Source of the DNA: Candidatus Poseidoniaceae archaeon
Lineage (GTDB): Archaea; Thermoplasmatota; Poseidoniia; Poseidoniales; Poseidoniaceae
DNA: 24,122 nucleotides
Direction of reading: 5' to 3'
NCBI GenBank assembly: GCA_013330285.1
Contig: DUIP01000044.1
Coordinates: 1 to 24,122 of the forward strand
Shown: piece by piece, positions 6,487 through 13,826 of the stretch
Numbering within the stretch: position 1 is the stretch's first letter
Layout of the letters: every line of letters begins with the position of its first letter
Notes under the pieces: generated by a model
What the model was told of the DNA's origin: nothing
What the model saw: only the letters and a program-made list of their open reading frames with translations
The model's database searches: none
Translations under genes and position numbers: made by a program

Positions 6487-8934
6487 TCAAGCGGACAAAT
6501 CTTTGACTTTTTCAACCAGATCCATTCGGCGAAGACGCCAAACGCCGAAAGGTGTCATTGCTACTGCAATGATAATGACGCCAGACATCAATTGCCACGC
6601 CACGCTTGGAACAATGGTCACCGGTACGAAGAATTGCCAAGATGAGAACGAGGCTGCGAGCCCAACCGCTCCACCATAGGCAAACAAAACCCCCACGATG
6701 CCACCAATAATGCCAATCAGCAGACTCTCAAACAGAAGCATGGTTCCAAGGTTCCGTGTGGATGCACCAAGAACACGTAATGTGGCCAGTTCGAAATCAC
6801 GTTCAGCAACATTCATGATCATCGTATTGAACATGACAACAACAGTGAACAACAATCCAAGGTACATCATCGTCTGGAAAATTTGTGTCTGCTGGTCGAG
6901 CAAACTGTTGATGCCATTGAGGAGCGTCTGTCGCTCAACAATGCCCATGGATGCCTCTCCTAAAGCAGAATCAACCTCAACCCCTTGTGGAAGTTCAAGA
7001 TAGACTGAAGTCGCATTGACGCCTAAGATTTCGCTCAAATCCTCGCGTAAGAAATACATCGTTCTCGCCAATTCTGCAGACGATGTAGCGACGATCTCGA
7101 CTTCGGTTTGAGCGCCGTTAAGACTGACTGTTTGCTCCTCTCCAATGTTCCAACCAAGGAAGGTCATGCTTCCTTCATCCATCATGACTTGCGGAACCGT
7201 CGTATTTCCAGCAGGTGCATTCCCCTCCAAGAGGGAGACTGCACGCATGCCAGTCTCAAATGAGTCAAGACCTACAAGCGTGAAGGTTCGTTCGATTTCA
7301 TCAGCATCAGCAACTGAGCCGAGTGGCATTTCAATGAGCATTTCATACTTGGCGCCGTTCGTTTCTGCCCAATCCACAATGGGTTGTTCACCATCTGGCA
7401 TAATGTAGACTTGCGCATCCCAAGTTTGGTCATCCTCAAGAGCGCCGACCATTGTGTCTTGCAAACCAACTGACATCATTTGAATTGAACCAAACAGCAT
7501 GAGAGATATACCGACGGCAACAAAAGTCATGGTCAGTCGAACGGGTTTTCGAACGCTTGAACGAATGGAGAGGCCAAGCGTTGTTGGCATCCATGAAGTG
7601 AGTTTTCGCAGCAGGTTTGACCCCACTCGCATCTCGTTCTGACCGCTTAACACGGCAAGAGGATCCAGACGGCTTGCCTTCCATGCAGGGAAAGCACCCG
7701 AGAGGAACACGACAAGCATGGTCGAGCCGATGACGGATGTAACAACAGAAGTTGGAACGGAACGTTCCACAATTGGGACACCAACCAATTCTTGGTAAAA
7801 GTCCAACATCCCATTCATGCCACTTGGTCCTGCCAACGCACCAAGAGCGCAACCGGCTCCGCCAATCATCAATGGAGCGATGAGGTAGCCAATCATGAGC
7901 GATGAGCGCTTGACCCCTAATGTTCGCAGCACTGCAATTTCTTTGGCTTGACTTTGAACCAAGCGTTGAAGACTGAGAACAATGGTGATGGCGGCAATTG
8001 AAGCGATCATGACGGTGAATGGGACGGTTGTTCGCTTGGTTCCTTCCAGATCCTGTCGCATGACTTCGACGGGTTCGTTTTGCCCCCGGTCACGAACACG
8101 GGCATCCAAGGCTGCTTCGCCAAGAGCCGTGTCGACAAGTGCCTTCACATCATCAATCTCATCGCCCTCATCTTCGCTGGTATCGGGTAAATCAAACGAT
8201 GGTGTACCTTCAACATCCAACAGAATCATGTTGCTGGCACCAAGGACTTCACCAGTGAGACGAGCCATTCCAGCATCGGAAAGGTAGCCCACGACGTATT
8301 GACCTGGCTCGGATGGGAACAATTCACCTTCAGGCGCAAAGAGGACGTGAAGTGGATGATACCCCGTACCCACAATCGTGAATTCAGCAGTTGCGTTTCC
8401 CGCTCCGATGCTTACCGTATCGCCAAGGCTCAGTTCAAGAGCTTCTGTGACGTGAGCATCGATGACAATTTCATCAGCAGCAACGGCGGTTCTGCCTTCA
8501 GAATGACCCTCTGGCATCCACACGCGGTCGGCGTTGGCACCCTCAGCGATGCCGTGCCATAGGGAGTTGATGATGTGCTGGCCGGTATCGTTGGTGTGGA
8601 ACATCGCGCCTTGTGTCACTGTTCGACCCTCGCAAGAATCAAGCGATTGAGCAACGGAGGAAGAATCCCACGCAGTTTCCAGCGCCGTACAGAATGTATT
8701 GACCTCTTCTGGCGTCCAAAGAGCACTGCGGTTGTCGATCCACACATCTGCAAGATTCGCACCGTTTTCATCATCAGCTTGCATGGTATCGTACATGCCA
8801 CCGAGGTTGTGAGCATAGCCCCCAAAGGTAATGCCTGCAAAGACGCCGACAAACACCATCAACACCACGGCCAAAAGTCGTAATTTGGTTCGCCATAGGC
8901 TTCGAGCCAAGCGCTTGTTCAAGAGAGCAGACAT
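6487..8934 (-). CDS. ABC transporter permease, FtsX/MacB family, duplicated FtsX domains
   Basis: 815 residues. An N-terminal TM helix (about 21-41) is followed by a large extracytoplasmic region, then three TM helices of a first FtsX domain (about 305-425, including LAVLRTLGVKRSSLMIGYLI-type sequence). A second TM helix with another extracytoplasmic region follows (about 455-680). A C-terminal FtsX domain ends the protein (about 690-810, with DFELATLRVLGASTRNLGTM before the last helices). This two-FtsX layout is typical of MacB-like and lipoprotein-release-like permeases that transmit ATPase motion to the outside rather than pumping through a central pore. It lies 9 bp after the ATPase gene, with which it must form the transporter. 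The substrate could be a peptide, lipid or drug; nothing in the sequence fixes it. The TetR gene at the head of the operon points to an inducible export function. Confidence 0.93.
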   Translation of the reverse strand: MSALLNKRLARSLWRTKLRLLAVVLMVFVGVFAGITFGGYAHNLGGMYDTMQADDENGANLADVWIDNRSALWTPEEVNTFCTALETAWDSSSVAQSLDSCEGRTVTQGAMFHTNDTGQHIINSLWHGIAEGANADRVWMPEGHSEGRTAVAADEIVIDAHVTEALELSLGDTVSIGAGNATAEFTIVGTGYHPLHVLFAPEGELFPSEPGQYVVGYLSDAGMARLTGEVLGASNMILLDVEGTPSFDLPDTSEDEGDEIDDVKALVDTALGEAALDARVRDRGQNEPVEVMRQDLEGTKRTTVPFTVMIASIAAITIVLSLQRLVQSQAKEIAVLRTLGVKRSSLMIGYLIAPLMIGGAGCALGALAGPSGMNGMLDFYQELVGVPIVERSVPTSVVTSVIGSTMLVVFLSGAFPAWKASRLDPLAVLSGQNEMRVGSNLLRKLTSWMPTTLGLSIRSSVRKPVRLTMTFVAVGISLMLFGSIQMMSVGLQDTMVGALEDDQTWDAQVYIMPDGEQPIVDWAETNGAKYEMLIEMPLGSVADADEIERTFTLVGLDSFETGMRAVSLLEGNAPAGNTTVPQVMMDEGSMTFLGWNIGEEQTVSLNGAQTEVEIVATSSAELARTMYFLREDLSEILGVNATSVYLELPQGVEVDSALGEASMGIVERQTLLNGINSLLDQQTQIFQTMMYLGLLFTVVVMFNTMIMNVAERDFELATLRVLGASTRNLGTMLLFESLLIGIIGGIVGVLFAYGGAVGLAASFSSWQFFVPVTIVPSVAWQLMSGVIIIAVAMTPFGVWRLRRMDLVEKVKDLSA

Positions 8935-8943
8935 GGTTAACCC

Positions 8944-9657
8944 TCACTCCGAAGAATCGTTGTTCGTTTGTTCGTCCGAAACAATTTTTCCACTGTCAAT
9001 TCGAATAACTCTCGTTGCATACTTGACTAAGCCTTCGTCGTGGGTGACGAATACTGAGGTGATGTTTTCTTGCTTGCATGCACTCACCAAGGCCTCCATG
9101 ACTTTGTTTGAAGTCTCGGTATCAAGATTACCTGTGAGTTCATCGCCGAGCAAAAGGGTTGGCCGCTTTGCAATGCTTCGAGCAATGGCCACTCGTTGCT
9201 GCTGGCCTCCGCTGATTTCACCAGGGAAACGGTCGACTTCAGCTTCTAGGCCGACGAGTTTCAACAATTCTTTGGCTCGATCTGGGTCTTTTTTACCAGC
9301 CAATTCTTGGATCAGGAGAATGTTCTCAAGAACGGTAAGGTCTTGCAAGAGATTGAAAAATTGGAACACATAGCCAATATTTTCTCTTCGAAAAGAGGTC
9401 ATTTTCTCTGAATTGTTTCGTGGGACTGCATCCAATCCCTCCTTTTGACTGGACATGAAGGTGTAGGCACCACCAGTTGGACTGTCAAGGGCTGAAAGGC
9501 AATTGAGAAGCGTAGTTTTTCCAGAACCAGAGGGGCCCAGAAGAATGACACGTTCGCCTTCGTGGATTTCGAAACTCACGCCATCAAGCGCTTTGACAAC
9601 GCCAGCAGGGGTGTCATAATGTCGTTCTAGGTTTTCCATTTCCAATAATTTGTTCAT
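8944..9657 (-). CDS. ABC transporter ATP-binding protein, LolD/MacB type
   Basis: 237 residues, full family length. Visible motifs are Walker A GPSGSGKTT (41-49), Q-loop VFQFFNL (97-103), signature ISGGQQQRVA (148-157), Walker B LLLGDE followed by the D-loop GNLD (168-179), and the H-loop VFVTHDE (His206). The usual DEPTGNLD reads DELTGNLD here, a Pro-to-Leu change next to the catalytic Glu. It probably powers the FtsX-type permease encoded just downstream. The start is supported by AAGGTGA five nucleotides upstream of the ATG, overlapping the end of the TetR gene, which indicates coupled translation. Confidence 0.95.
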   Translation of the reverse strand: MNKLLEMENLERHYDTPAGVVKALDGVSFEIHEGERVILLGPSGSGKTTLLNCLSALDSPTGGAYTFMSSQKEGLDAVPRNNSEKMTSFRRENIGYVFQFFNLLQDLTVLENILLIQELAGKKDPDRAKELLKLVGLEAEVDRFPGEISGGQQQRVAIARSIAKRPTLLLGDELTGNLDTETSNKVMEALVSACKQENITSVFVTHDEGLVKYATRVIRIDSGKIVSDEQTNNDSSE

Positions 9658-9662
9658 TTATT

Positions 9663-10295
9663 TCACCTTCTCTTTTCAAACAATGTTCTGAACATCTGTA
9701 TGAATTTGTCGAGCACTTCTTGCTTATTCAATCGACCCTCTTGGAATTCTTGAAACAGCCAAATTTCAAACTCGCTTGACATTCGAATGAGAACCGTAAG
9801 AGGCACATCACTTCGTATTGCTGCGAGGTTTACTCCATGCTCGAGAATGTTCATCAAAGCGCCATATTCACTCAGCCCCTCAATCTCAGCGTTCAATTTG
9901 CCTACGATCGGGTGGCTGGGGCCAAGTGTTGTGAGTTGACGCGCAAGAGACATCAGAAGTGGGTGCTGAAGAGTATCCGTCCATTGCTTTACACAGAATT
10001 CATCCAATGCCTGCCAATATTGTTGTTCGTTTGAGATTTGAGAAAAGGCGAGTGCTTCTGATGTGAAAGAGGTCAGAATTTGGGAACTTCGGGCTTCATC
10101 GATGAAACACGTGATGAACAGATCTTCTTTGTTTTCGAAGTAATAATACATCGAACCTTTTGAAATTCCAATTCTGGAGATGATTTTGTTGTATGAGGCA
10201 TCATCGTAGCCAAGGGCGGCGAATTCCTGCTTTGAAACCTCAAGAATCCTCGTTTTCAGGGATTCATCAATGGATTCATAGCGAGCAAGAGGCAT
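9663..10295 (-). CDS. TetR/AcrR-family transcriptional repressor
   Basis: 210 residues. The N-terminal helix-turn-helix spans about 14-60 (ILEVSKQEFAALGYDDASYN, then ISRIGISKGSMYYYFENKEDLF), the classic TetR pattern ending in YYYF..KE.L. The C-terminal ligand domain is diverged, as usual, and does not reveal the effector. The gene heads an operon with the ABC ATPase (5-bp gap) and permease. The ATG at 10295 lies at the edge of a 31-bp palindrome, so the protein very likely represses its own operon. Bacterial-type TetR regulators are scattered in archaea, so an origin by transfer is possible but not shown by base composition here. Confidence 0.93.
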   Translation of the reverse strand: MPLARYESIDESLKTRILEVSKQEFAALGYDDASYNKIISRIGISKGSMYYYFENKEDLFITCFIDEARSSQILTSFTSEALAFSQISNEQQYWQALDEFCVKQWTDTLQHPLLMSLARQLTTLGPSHPIVGKLNAEIEGLSEYGALMNILEHGVNLAAIRSDVPLTVLIRMSSEFEIWLFQEFQEGRLNKQEVLDKFIQMFRTLFEKRR

Positions 10296-10325
10296 TCGAC
10301 CAGTTGGTCCGACCGGCTGGTCGAA
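10295..10325 (-). promoter_or_regulatory. TetR operator: 31-bp near-perfect palindrome over the tetR start codon
   Basis: The arms TTCGACCAG / CTGGTCGAA match perfectly over 9 bp. After a 2-bp mismatch (TT/GG), GGTC-C-GACC forms the inner palindrome. All but four of the 31 positions are symmetric around a central C. The A of the tetR ATG is the last base of the palindrome. GACC/GGTC half-sites are common in TetR-family operators. Its position between the TATA box and the ATG implies that bound repressor would block polymerase at the start site. Confidence 0.75.
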
Positions 10326-10335
10326 TATAATATTA
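10325..10335 (-). promoter_or_regulatory. TATA box of the tetR-ABC operon
   Basis: TAATATTATAT on the minus strand abuts the palindrome. Its centre is about 35 nt before the tetR ATG, so transcription should begin about 8 nt before the ATG, inside the operator. This implies a very short leader without a Shine-Dalgarno sequence. Confidence 0.6.
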
Positions 10336-10432
10336 GCGAGGCACTAAACGGCCATTTAACAGAAAAAACGAAGATAAAATTGCATTGAGGCAGAAGGCAA
10401 GCAGATATACGAGGCCTTACGTCACTACAACG

Positions 10433-11068
10433 ATGAGAGAAATTCATCTGCGTTGGACGGCTGAAACGGTAGCCAATTCAGAATATGCGCCAATCGCAAA
10501 AATCGCTCATTCGCTTGAGGTTGTTGGCCACCTTGACATTGGCGAAGATGGAATTCGCCAGCTGATCCATGCTACATTTTGCGACGGATGCGGCCCTGAC
10601 GACCTCAATGATGTTCCGTTTCTCAAGGTCGAAAGTGTGCTTGGCGTCGGTGATGGTGGACACATTGTGGTGTGGAATTCACATCCATTGTCGATTGCTG
10701 CGATCAAATTCGCCAATATTCACATTCTTCCCCCTTACACGTACGGTGGCGAAGGGATTTCCATCAAGGTTCGAGGGGTGCCAAGCGGAATCTCCAAATT
10801 TTTGAAAATTGCACGAAAACTTCTGCCTCCTGATGTGGTCAAGGTTGTTGAAATGGAAAGCAACAAGAGCATCATCGAGACACTCCTTACAGAACGTCAA
10901 ATCGAATGTATGAAACTGGCGGTCGCCTCAGGATACTACGAGCACCCTAAGAAAATCAATTTACGAGAACTCGCTGAATTGATGGATACCCCCCGGTCAA
11001 CGCTTCAGGAGCACCTCAGCAGAGCCGAAATAGCCCTCATGCACTGGGGATCTGACCAAACAGAGTGA
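10433..11068 (+). CDS. HTH-10 family regulator (bacterio-opsin activator-like)
   Basis: 211 residues from ATG 10433 (MREIHLRW). An upstream in-frame TTG at 10385 would add 16 residues but lacks ribosome-binding support. The N-terminal 150 residues form an alpha/beta sensory-type region with no recognised ligand motif. The C-terminus (about 152-205), LTERQIECMKLAVASGYYEH then INLRELAELMDTPRSTLQEH, is the HTH-10 domain of Bat-type archaeal regulators. A TATA-like AGATAAAAT at 10372-10380 would give a leader of about 30 nt. The gene is divergent from the TetR operon and lies 48 bp upstream of the aromatic biosynthesis operon on the same strand. A regulatory role for that operon is a reasonable inference. 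Confidence 0.85.
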   Translation: MREIHLRWTAETVANSEYAPIAKIAHSLEVVGHLDIGEDGIRQLIHATFCDGCGPDDLNDVPFLKVESVLGVGDGGHIVVWNSHPLSIAAIKFANIHILPPYTYGGEGISIKVRGVPSGISKFLKIARKLLPPDVVKVVEMESNKSIIETLLTERQIECMKLAVASGYYEHPKKINLRELAELMDTPRSTLQEHLSRAEIALMHWGSDQTE

Positions 11069-11107
11069 ACTTCGCTGGGTGCGAAACCTTGAGAATAGGG
11101 ACGAAGT
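11069..11107 (+). promoter_or_regulatory. Inverted repeat in the leader before the aromatic operon
   Basis: ACTTCG (11069-11074) and CGAAGT (11102-11107) form a 6-bp inverted repeat across the 48-bp gap between the HTH-10 gene and ADTH synthase, with a smaller TTCG/CGAA pair inside. It could be an operator or leader stem. No clear TATA box was seen, so the aro genes may be co-transcribed with the regulator. Confidence 0.3.
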
Positions 11108-11116
11108 GGACAAAGC

Positions 11117-11914
11117 ATGAACAAGACGGACCGGCTCAACCAATTGCTGCCCAACGGCCGAGGCGTCTGGATTCCAATCGACCACGGAGCGTCTGATTTC
11201 CCGATTCCAGGTCTGACAGATACAGAGGGCGTCATCAAGTCCTTGGTGGCTGCTGGAGTTGACGGCATCGTTGCCCAGAAAGGGGTTGTAAGCCATTACC
11301 AGCACCTCTGCGAAGGCTCAGGAACTTCGATGGTGATTCATTTCTCTGTTTCAACTCGTCATGCAGGCCCTGATGCAGCAAACAAAGTCATTGTTGGTCA
11401 TGCTGACGAAGTGATCCCAAGAGGCGGAGTAGGCGTTTCATGCCAAGTCAACATGGGCAGCCCAAACGAGGCTGCGATGATTGAACGGATGGGACAACTC
11501 AGTAGGGAAGCTCTTCACCATGAATTACCAATGTTTGGCATGGTTTACGCACGTGGTGAACACCTCAATCCAATCGAAGGCGATCAAACTGAGTGCAATG
11601 CCCATGCTGTTCGCCTTGCTTTCGAACTTGGTTGTGATGCTGCTAAGACTGTCTGGACGGGTGATGCAGAGTCATTCAGTGCAATCGCTTCTGCAGCACC
11701 AATCCCCGTCCTCGTTGCAGGTGGGCCATCAACTGGGGACAGTCGAGGGATCCTCACCATGGTTCGGCAAGCCCTCGATGCAGGGGCATCCGGAGTTTGC
11801 ATGGGGAGGCAAGTCTTTGCCCACCCGCATGTGGAGCGCATTGCGAGAGCCCTTGTGATGCTGGTTCACCAAAACGCATCAGTCGATGAAGCAATGGATG
11901 CTTGCAATCTGTGA
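11117..11914 (+). CDS. aroA': 2-amino-3,7-dideoxy-D-threo-hept-6-ulosonate (ADTH) synthase
   Basis: 265 residues, the usual length for the archaeal class I aldolase family (DhnA-like, MJ0400 type). This enzyme condenses L-aspartate 4-semialdehyde with a 6-deoxy-5-ketofructose-1-phosphate-derived unit to make ADTH, the archaeal entry to aromatic amino acids without DAHP synthase. Visible residues are Asp22 in IPIDHGAS, Tyr144 in MVYARGEH, and the Schiff-base lysine Lys177 in DAAKTVWTGD. Phosphate-binding loops are AGGPSTGD (201-208) and CMGRQVF (228-234). It is the first biosynthetic gene of the operon, 9 bp before dehydroquinate synthase II. Plain fructose-bisphosphate aldolase activity is the main alternative, but the neighbours make the aromatic role much more likely. 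Confidence 0.93.
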   Translation: MNKTDRLNQLLPNGRGVWIPIDHGASDFPIPGLTDTEGVIKSLVAAGVDGIVAQKGVVSHYQHLCEGSGTSMVIHFSVSTRHAGPDAANKVIVGHADEVIPRGGVGVSCQVNMGSPNEAAMIERMGQLSREALHHELPMFGMVYARGEHLNPIEGDQTECNAHAVRLAFELGCDAAKTVWTGDAESFSAIASAAPIPVLVAGGPSTGDSRGILTMVRQALDAGASGVCMGRQVFAHPHVERIARALVMLVHQNASVDEAMDACNL

Positions 11915-11923
11915 GGTCAAAGC

Positions 11924-12934
11924 ATGGAAATCTGGTTGAATACACAGGCCTCAAAGAGAGGAAGTGAGTTGCTTCCAGAAGGAATTGATGCTGTGATTGA
12001 CGGCGTTAATGGGAGAATTGAAGCAAATAAATTGTTCATCAACGATACGTTGGCAGGAGCTGTTGTGCACATCGATGGAAAGGAAAGCCAAGAAAAGGCA
12101 AAGGCTCTGATCGGTAGTGTAAATTGGCTCGTTCTCTCCTTTGAATCATGGTCAATGATTCCGCTTGAAAACCTCATTGCAGCAAACGAAGGCGCGCCGA
12201 CACGAATTGCCGCCCAACTCACAACCGTCGCTCAAATTCAAGGTGCTGCATTCGCTCTTGAGCAGGGAGTGGACGCTGTTGTCATCGCTGATGAGGCTCC
12301 AATGATCGAGTCTGCAATGATTGCAAAAGCCCAACGATTGGAGCGTAGTGAATCTTCAACGGCAGAGCCTGAAGATTCCTCAACTGTGATCAATCTTGAA
12401 TCTTTGAACATCACATCTGTTGAAGAGGGTGGAATCGGTGAACGCTATTGCATCGATTTCACATCGTTGCTCAATGTTGGTGAAGGCATGCTTGTTGGAT
12501 CGAATGCCTCGAGTTTCATGTTGGTTCATGGCGAAACAATACCATCGGAATTTGTCCCCTCTCGACCGTTTAGAGTCAATGCGGGCTCACCTCAGTCATA
12601 TGCACTGATGGCGGATGGAACAACCAAATATTTGGCAGAATTACAATCTGGAGATTCCGTGTCAATCGCAGGTAAAGATGGTAGAATGCGTCAAGCAGTG
12701 ATTGGAAGATTGAAGGTTGAGCAACGCCCGCTTTTATTATTCAGATGGATGAATGAAAACGATAAAGAGGGGCACATGTTCTTACAACAAGCGGAGACAG
12801 TCCGAGCAGTCGATACATTGGGGAAGCCTTTGTCGGTCACATCATTGGTGCCTGGCGATAGAATTCTTGGATGGAGCGATGTCGGTGCACGCCACATTGG
12901 CGTGACTATTTCGAGCGTTGTCTCTGAGAGGTGA
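11924..12934 (+). CDS. aroB': 3-dehydroquinate synthase type II
   Basis: 336 residues, MJ1249-like. It carries out NAD-dependent oxidative deamination and cyclisation of ADTH to 3-dehydroquinate, the second archaeal-specific step. Family landmarks are NVGEGMLVGSNASSFMLVHG in the middle and SLVPGDRILGWSDVGARHIG near the C-terminus (ARHFG/ARHIG is the family hallmark). The N-terminus (MEIWLNTQAS) matches the typical MK-x-x-W-x-x start. The ATG is preceded by GAGGTC at a short distance and follows the ADTH synthase stop by 9 bp. This enzyme is unrelated in fold to bacterial AroB, so its presence beside ADTH synthase is diagnostic for the pathway. Confidence 0.95.
   Translation: MEIWLNTQASKRGSELLPEGIDAVIDGVNGRIEANKLFINDTLAGAVVHIDGKESQEKAKALIGSVNWLVLSFESWSMIPLENLIAANEGAPTRIAAQLTTVAQIQGAAFALEQGVDAVVIADEAPMIESAMIAKAQRLERSESSTAEPEDSSTVINLESLNITSVEEGGIGERYCIDFTSLLNVGEGMLVGSNASSFMLVHGETIPSEFVPSRPFRVNAGSPQSYALMADGTTKYLAELQSGDSVSIAGKDGRMRQAVIGRLKVEQRPLLLFRWMNENDKEGHMFLQQAETVRAVDTLGKPLSVTSLVPGDRILGWSDVGARHIGVTISSVVSER
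12929..12934 (+). promoter_or_regulatory. Ribosome-binding site deciding the GTG start of shikimate kinase
   Basis: AGGTGA overlaps the TGA stop of the dehydroquinate synthase gene and lies 4 nt before GTG at 12939. The upstream in-frame TTG at 12918 has no such motif and would add residues not expected from archaeal shikimate kinases. Confidence 0.6.
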
Positions 12935-12938
12935 GCAG

Positions 12939-13826
12939 GTGGCGGTACTTGGAAGCGGCAAGGCACATGGCGCCTGCAGTTTCCTCCATGCTGCAGGCCT
13001 AGGGTATGGTGCCAGTATGGCTCTGGATTTGCCAGTCGCTGTCCGTTTGCTTGACGCACCCAGCAAGCGAGAACTTGATGATCCCGATGGCCTTCTCGAC
13101 GGCGTACTGGAGGCTTGGGTTGAGGGTGGATATGCACTTCCAGAAGGAAAAACCTTGGAAGACCTGCACTGGGCTGTCGCGTCAAAAATACCTCCGCGCC
13201 AGGGACTAAAATCAAGCGCAGCAACATCAATAGCTGCTCTTCGTGCACTATGCGCTGCGACTTCGACCGATTTGAGCGATGCTGAAATCGTTGGATTATC
13301 CGTTCAAGCACAAATCAAGGCAGGTGTAACATTAACAGGTTCTGTCGACGATGCTTGGGCTTGTGCTACACCTGGATGGAAACTCATCGACCCTCAGGCA
13401 GAAAGCATCGAAGAAGGCGTCCTTTTGGAGAGCAGTGGCCCTAACTCAGATGATTGGTATGTGCTTGTCATCTGTCGTGGGGATCGAACACAAAAACCTG
13501 AAATCGAAGATTTTGTTCCACATCAAAATGCCTTCCAAAAGGCCCTTGGTGCCCTTCAAGAGGGAAGAGAACTTGTGGCCCTCACTTGGAATGGACGAGC
13601 AATGCTTGGCGTCCTAGGCGACGTGCATGGAAGAAAAATCACCAACGATTCGCTGTTAAACGGAGCACGTGCTGCAGGGATCTCTGGTTCTGGGTCTGCG
13701 CTTGTCGTTGTCGCTCCAAAGGTGAGTAAGCCAACGTGTGAGCGATTGAAGCAATTTTTTGAAACCCGCGTGAAGGGAGTGAACGTTGTAGAAACCTCAT
13801 TCCTCAACAGCGAAGCGACCGAATGA
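12939..13826 (+). CDS. aroK: Shikimate kinase, archaeal GHMP type
   Basis: 295 residues from GTG 12939, chosen because the family begins near a GKAYA-like motif, here GKAHGACSF (residues 7-15). It phosphorylates shikimate at the 3-OH with ATP. The GHMP kinase ATP loop is PPRQGLKSSAATS (85-97), and the C-terminal glycine motif is GISGSGSALVVVAP. It is unrelated to the P-loop shikimate kinase of bacteria. It starts 4 bp after the dehydroquinate synthase stop and ends in an ATGA overlap with chorismate synthase, so translation is probably coupled at both ends. The archaeal enzyme is often annotated as a generic GHMP or homoserine-type kinase; its neighbours settle the assignment. Confidence 0.92.
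   Translation: MAVLGSGKAHGACSFLHAAGLGYGASMALDLPVAVRLLDAPSKRELDDPDGLLDGVLEAWVEGGYALPEGKTLEDLHWAVASKIPPRQGLKSSAATSIAALRALCAATSTDLSDAEIVGLSVQAQIKAGVTLTGSVDDAWACATPGWKLIDPQAESIEEGVLLESSGPNSDDWYVLVICRGDRTQKPEIEDFVPHQNAFQKALGALQEGRELVALTWNGRAMLGVLGDVHGRKITNDSLLNGARAAGISGSGSALVVVAPKVSKPTCERLKQFFETRVKGVNVVETSFLNSEATE

Noticed and set aside
8831..9373. Plus-strand open frame of 180 codons
   Set aside because: Antisense to the ABC ATPase and permease genes, which show full family motifs. Low-complexity Ser/Arg content is typical of a shadow frame.
10296..10432. tRNA or small RNA in the divergent TetR/HTH-10 gap
   Set aside because: No cloverleaf or T-loop consensus was seen; the sequence is explained by the operator, TATA box and the promoter of the HTH-10 gene.
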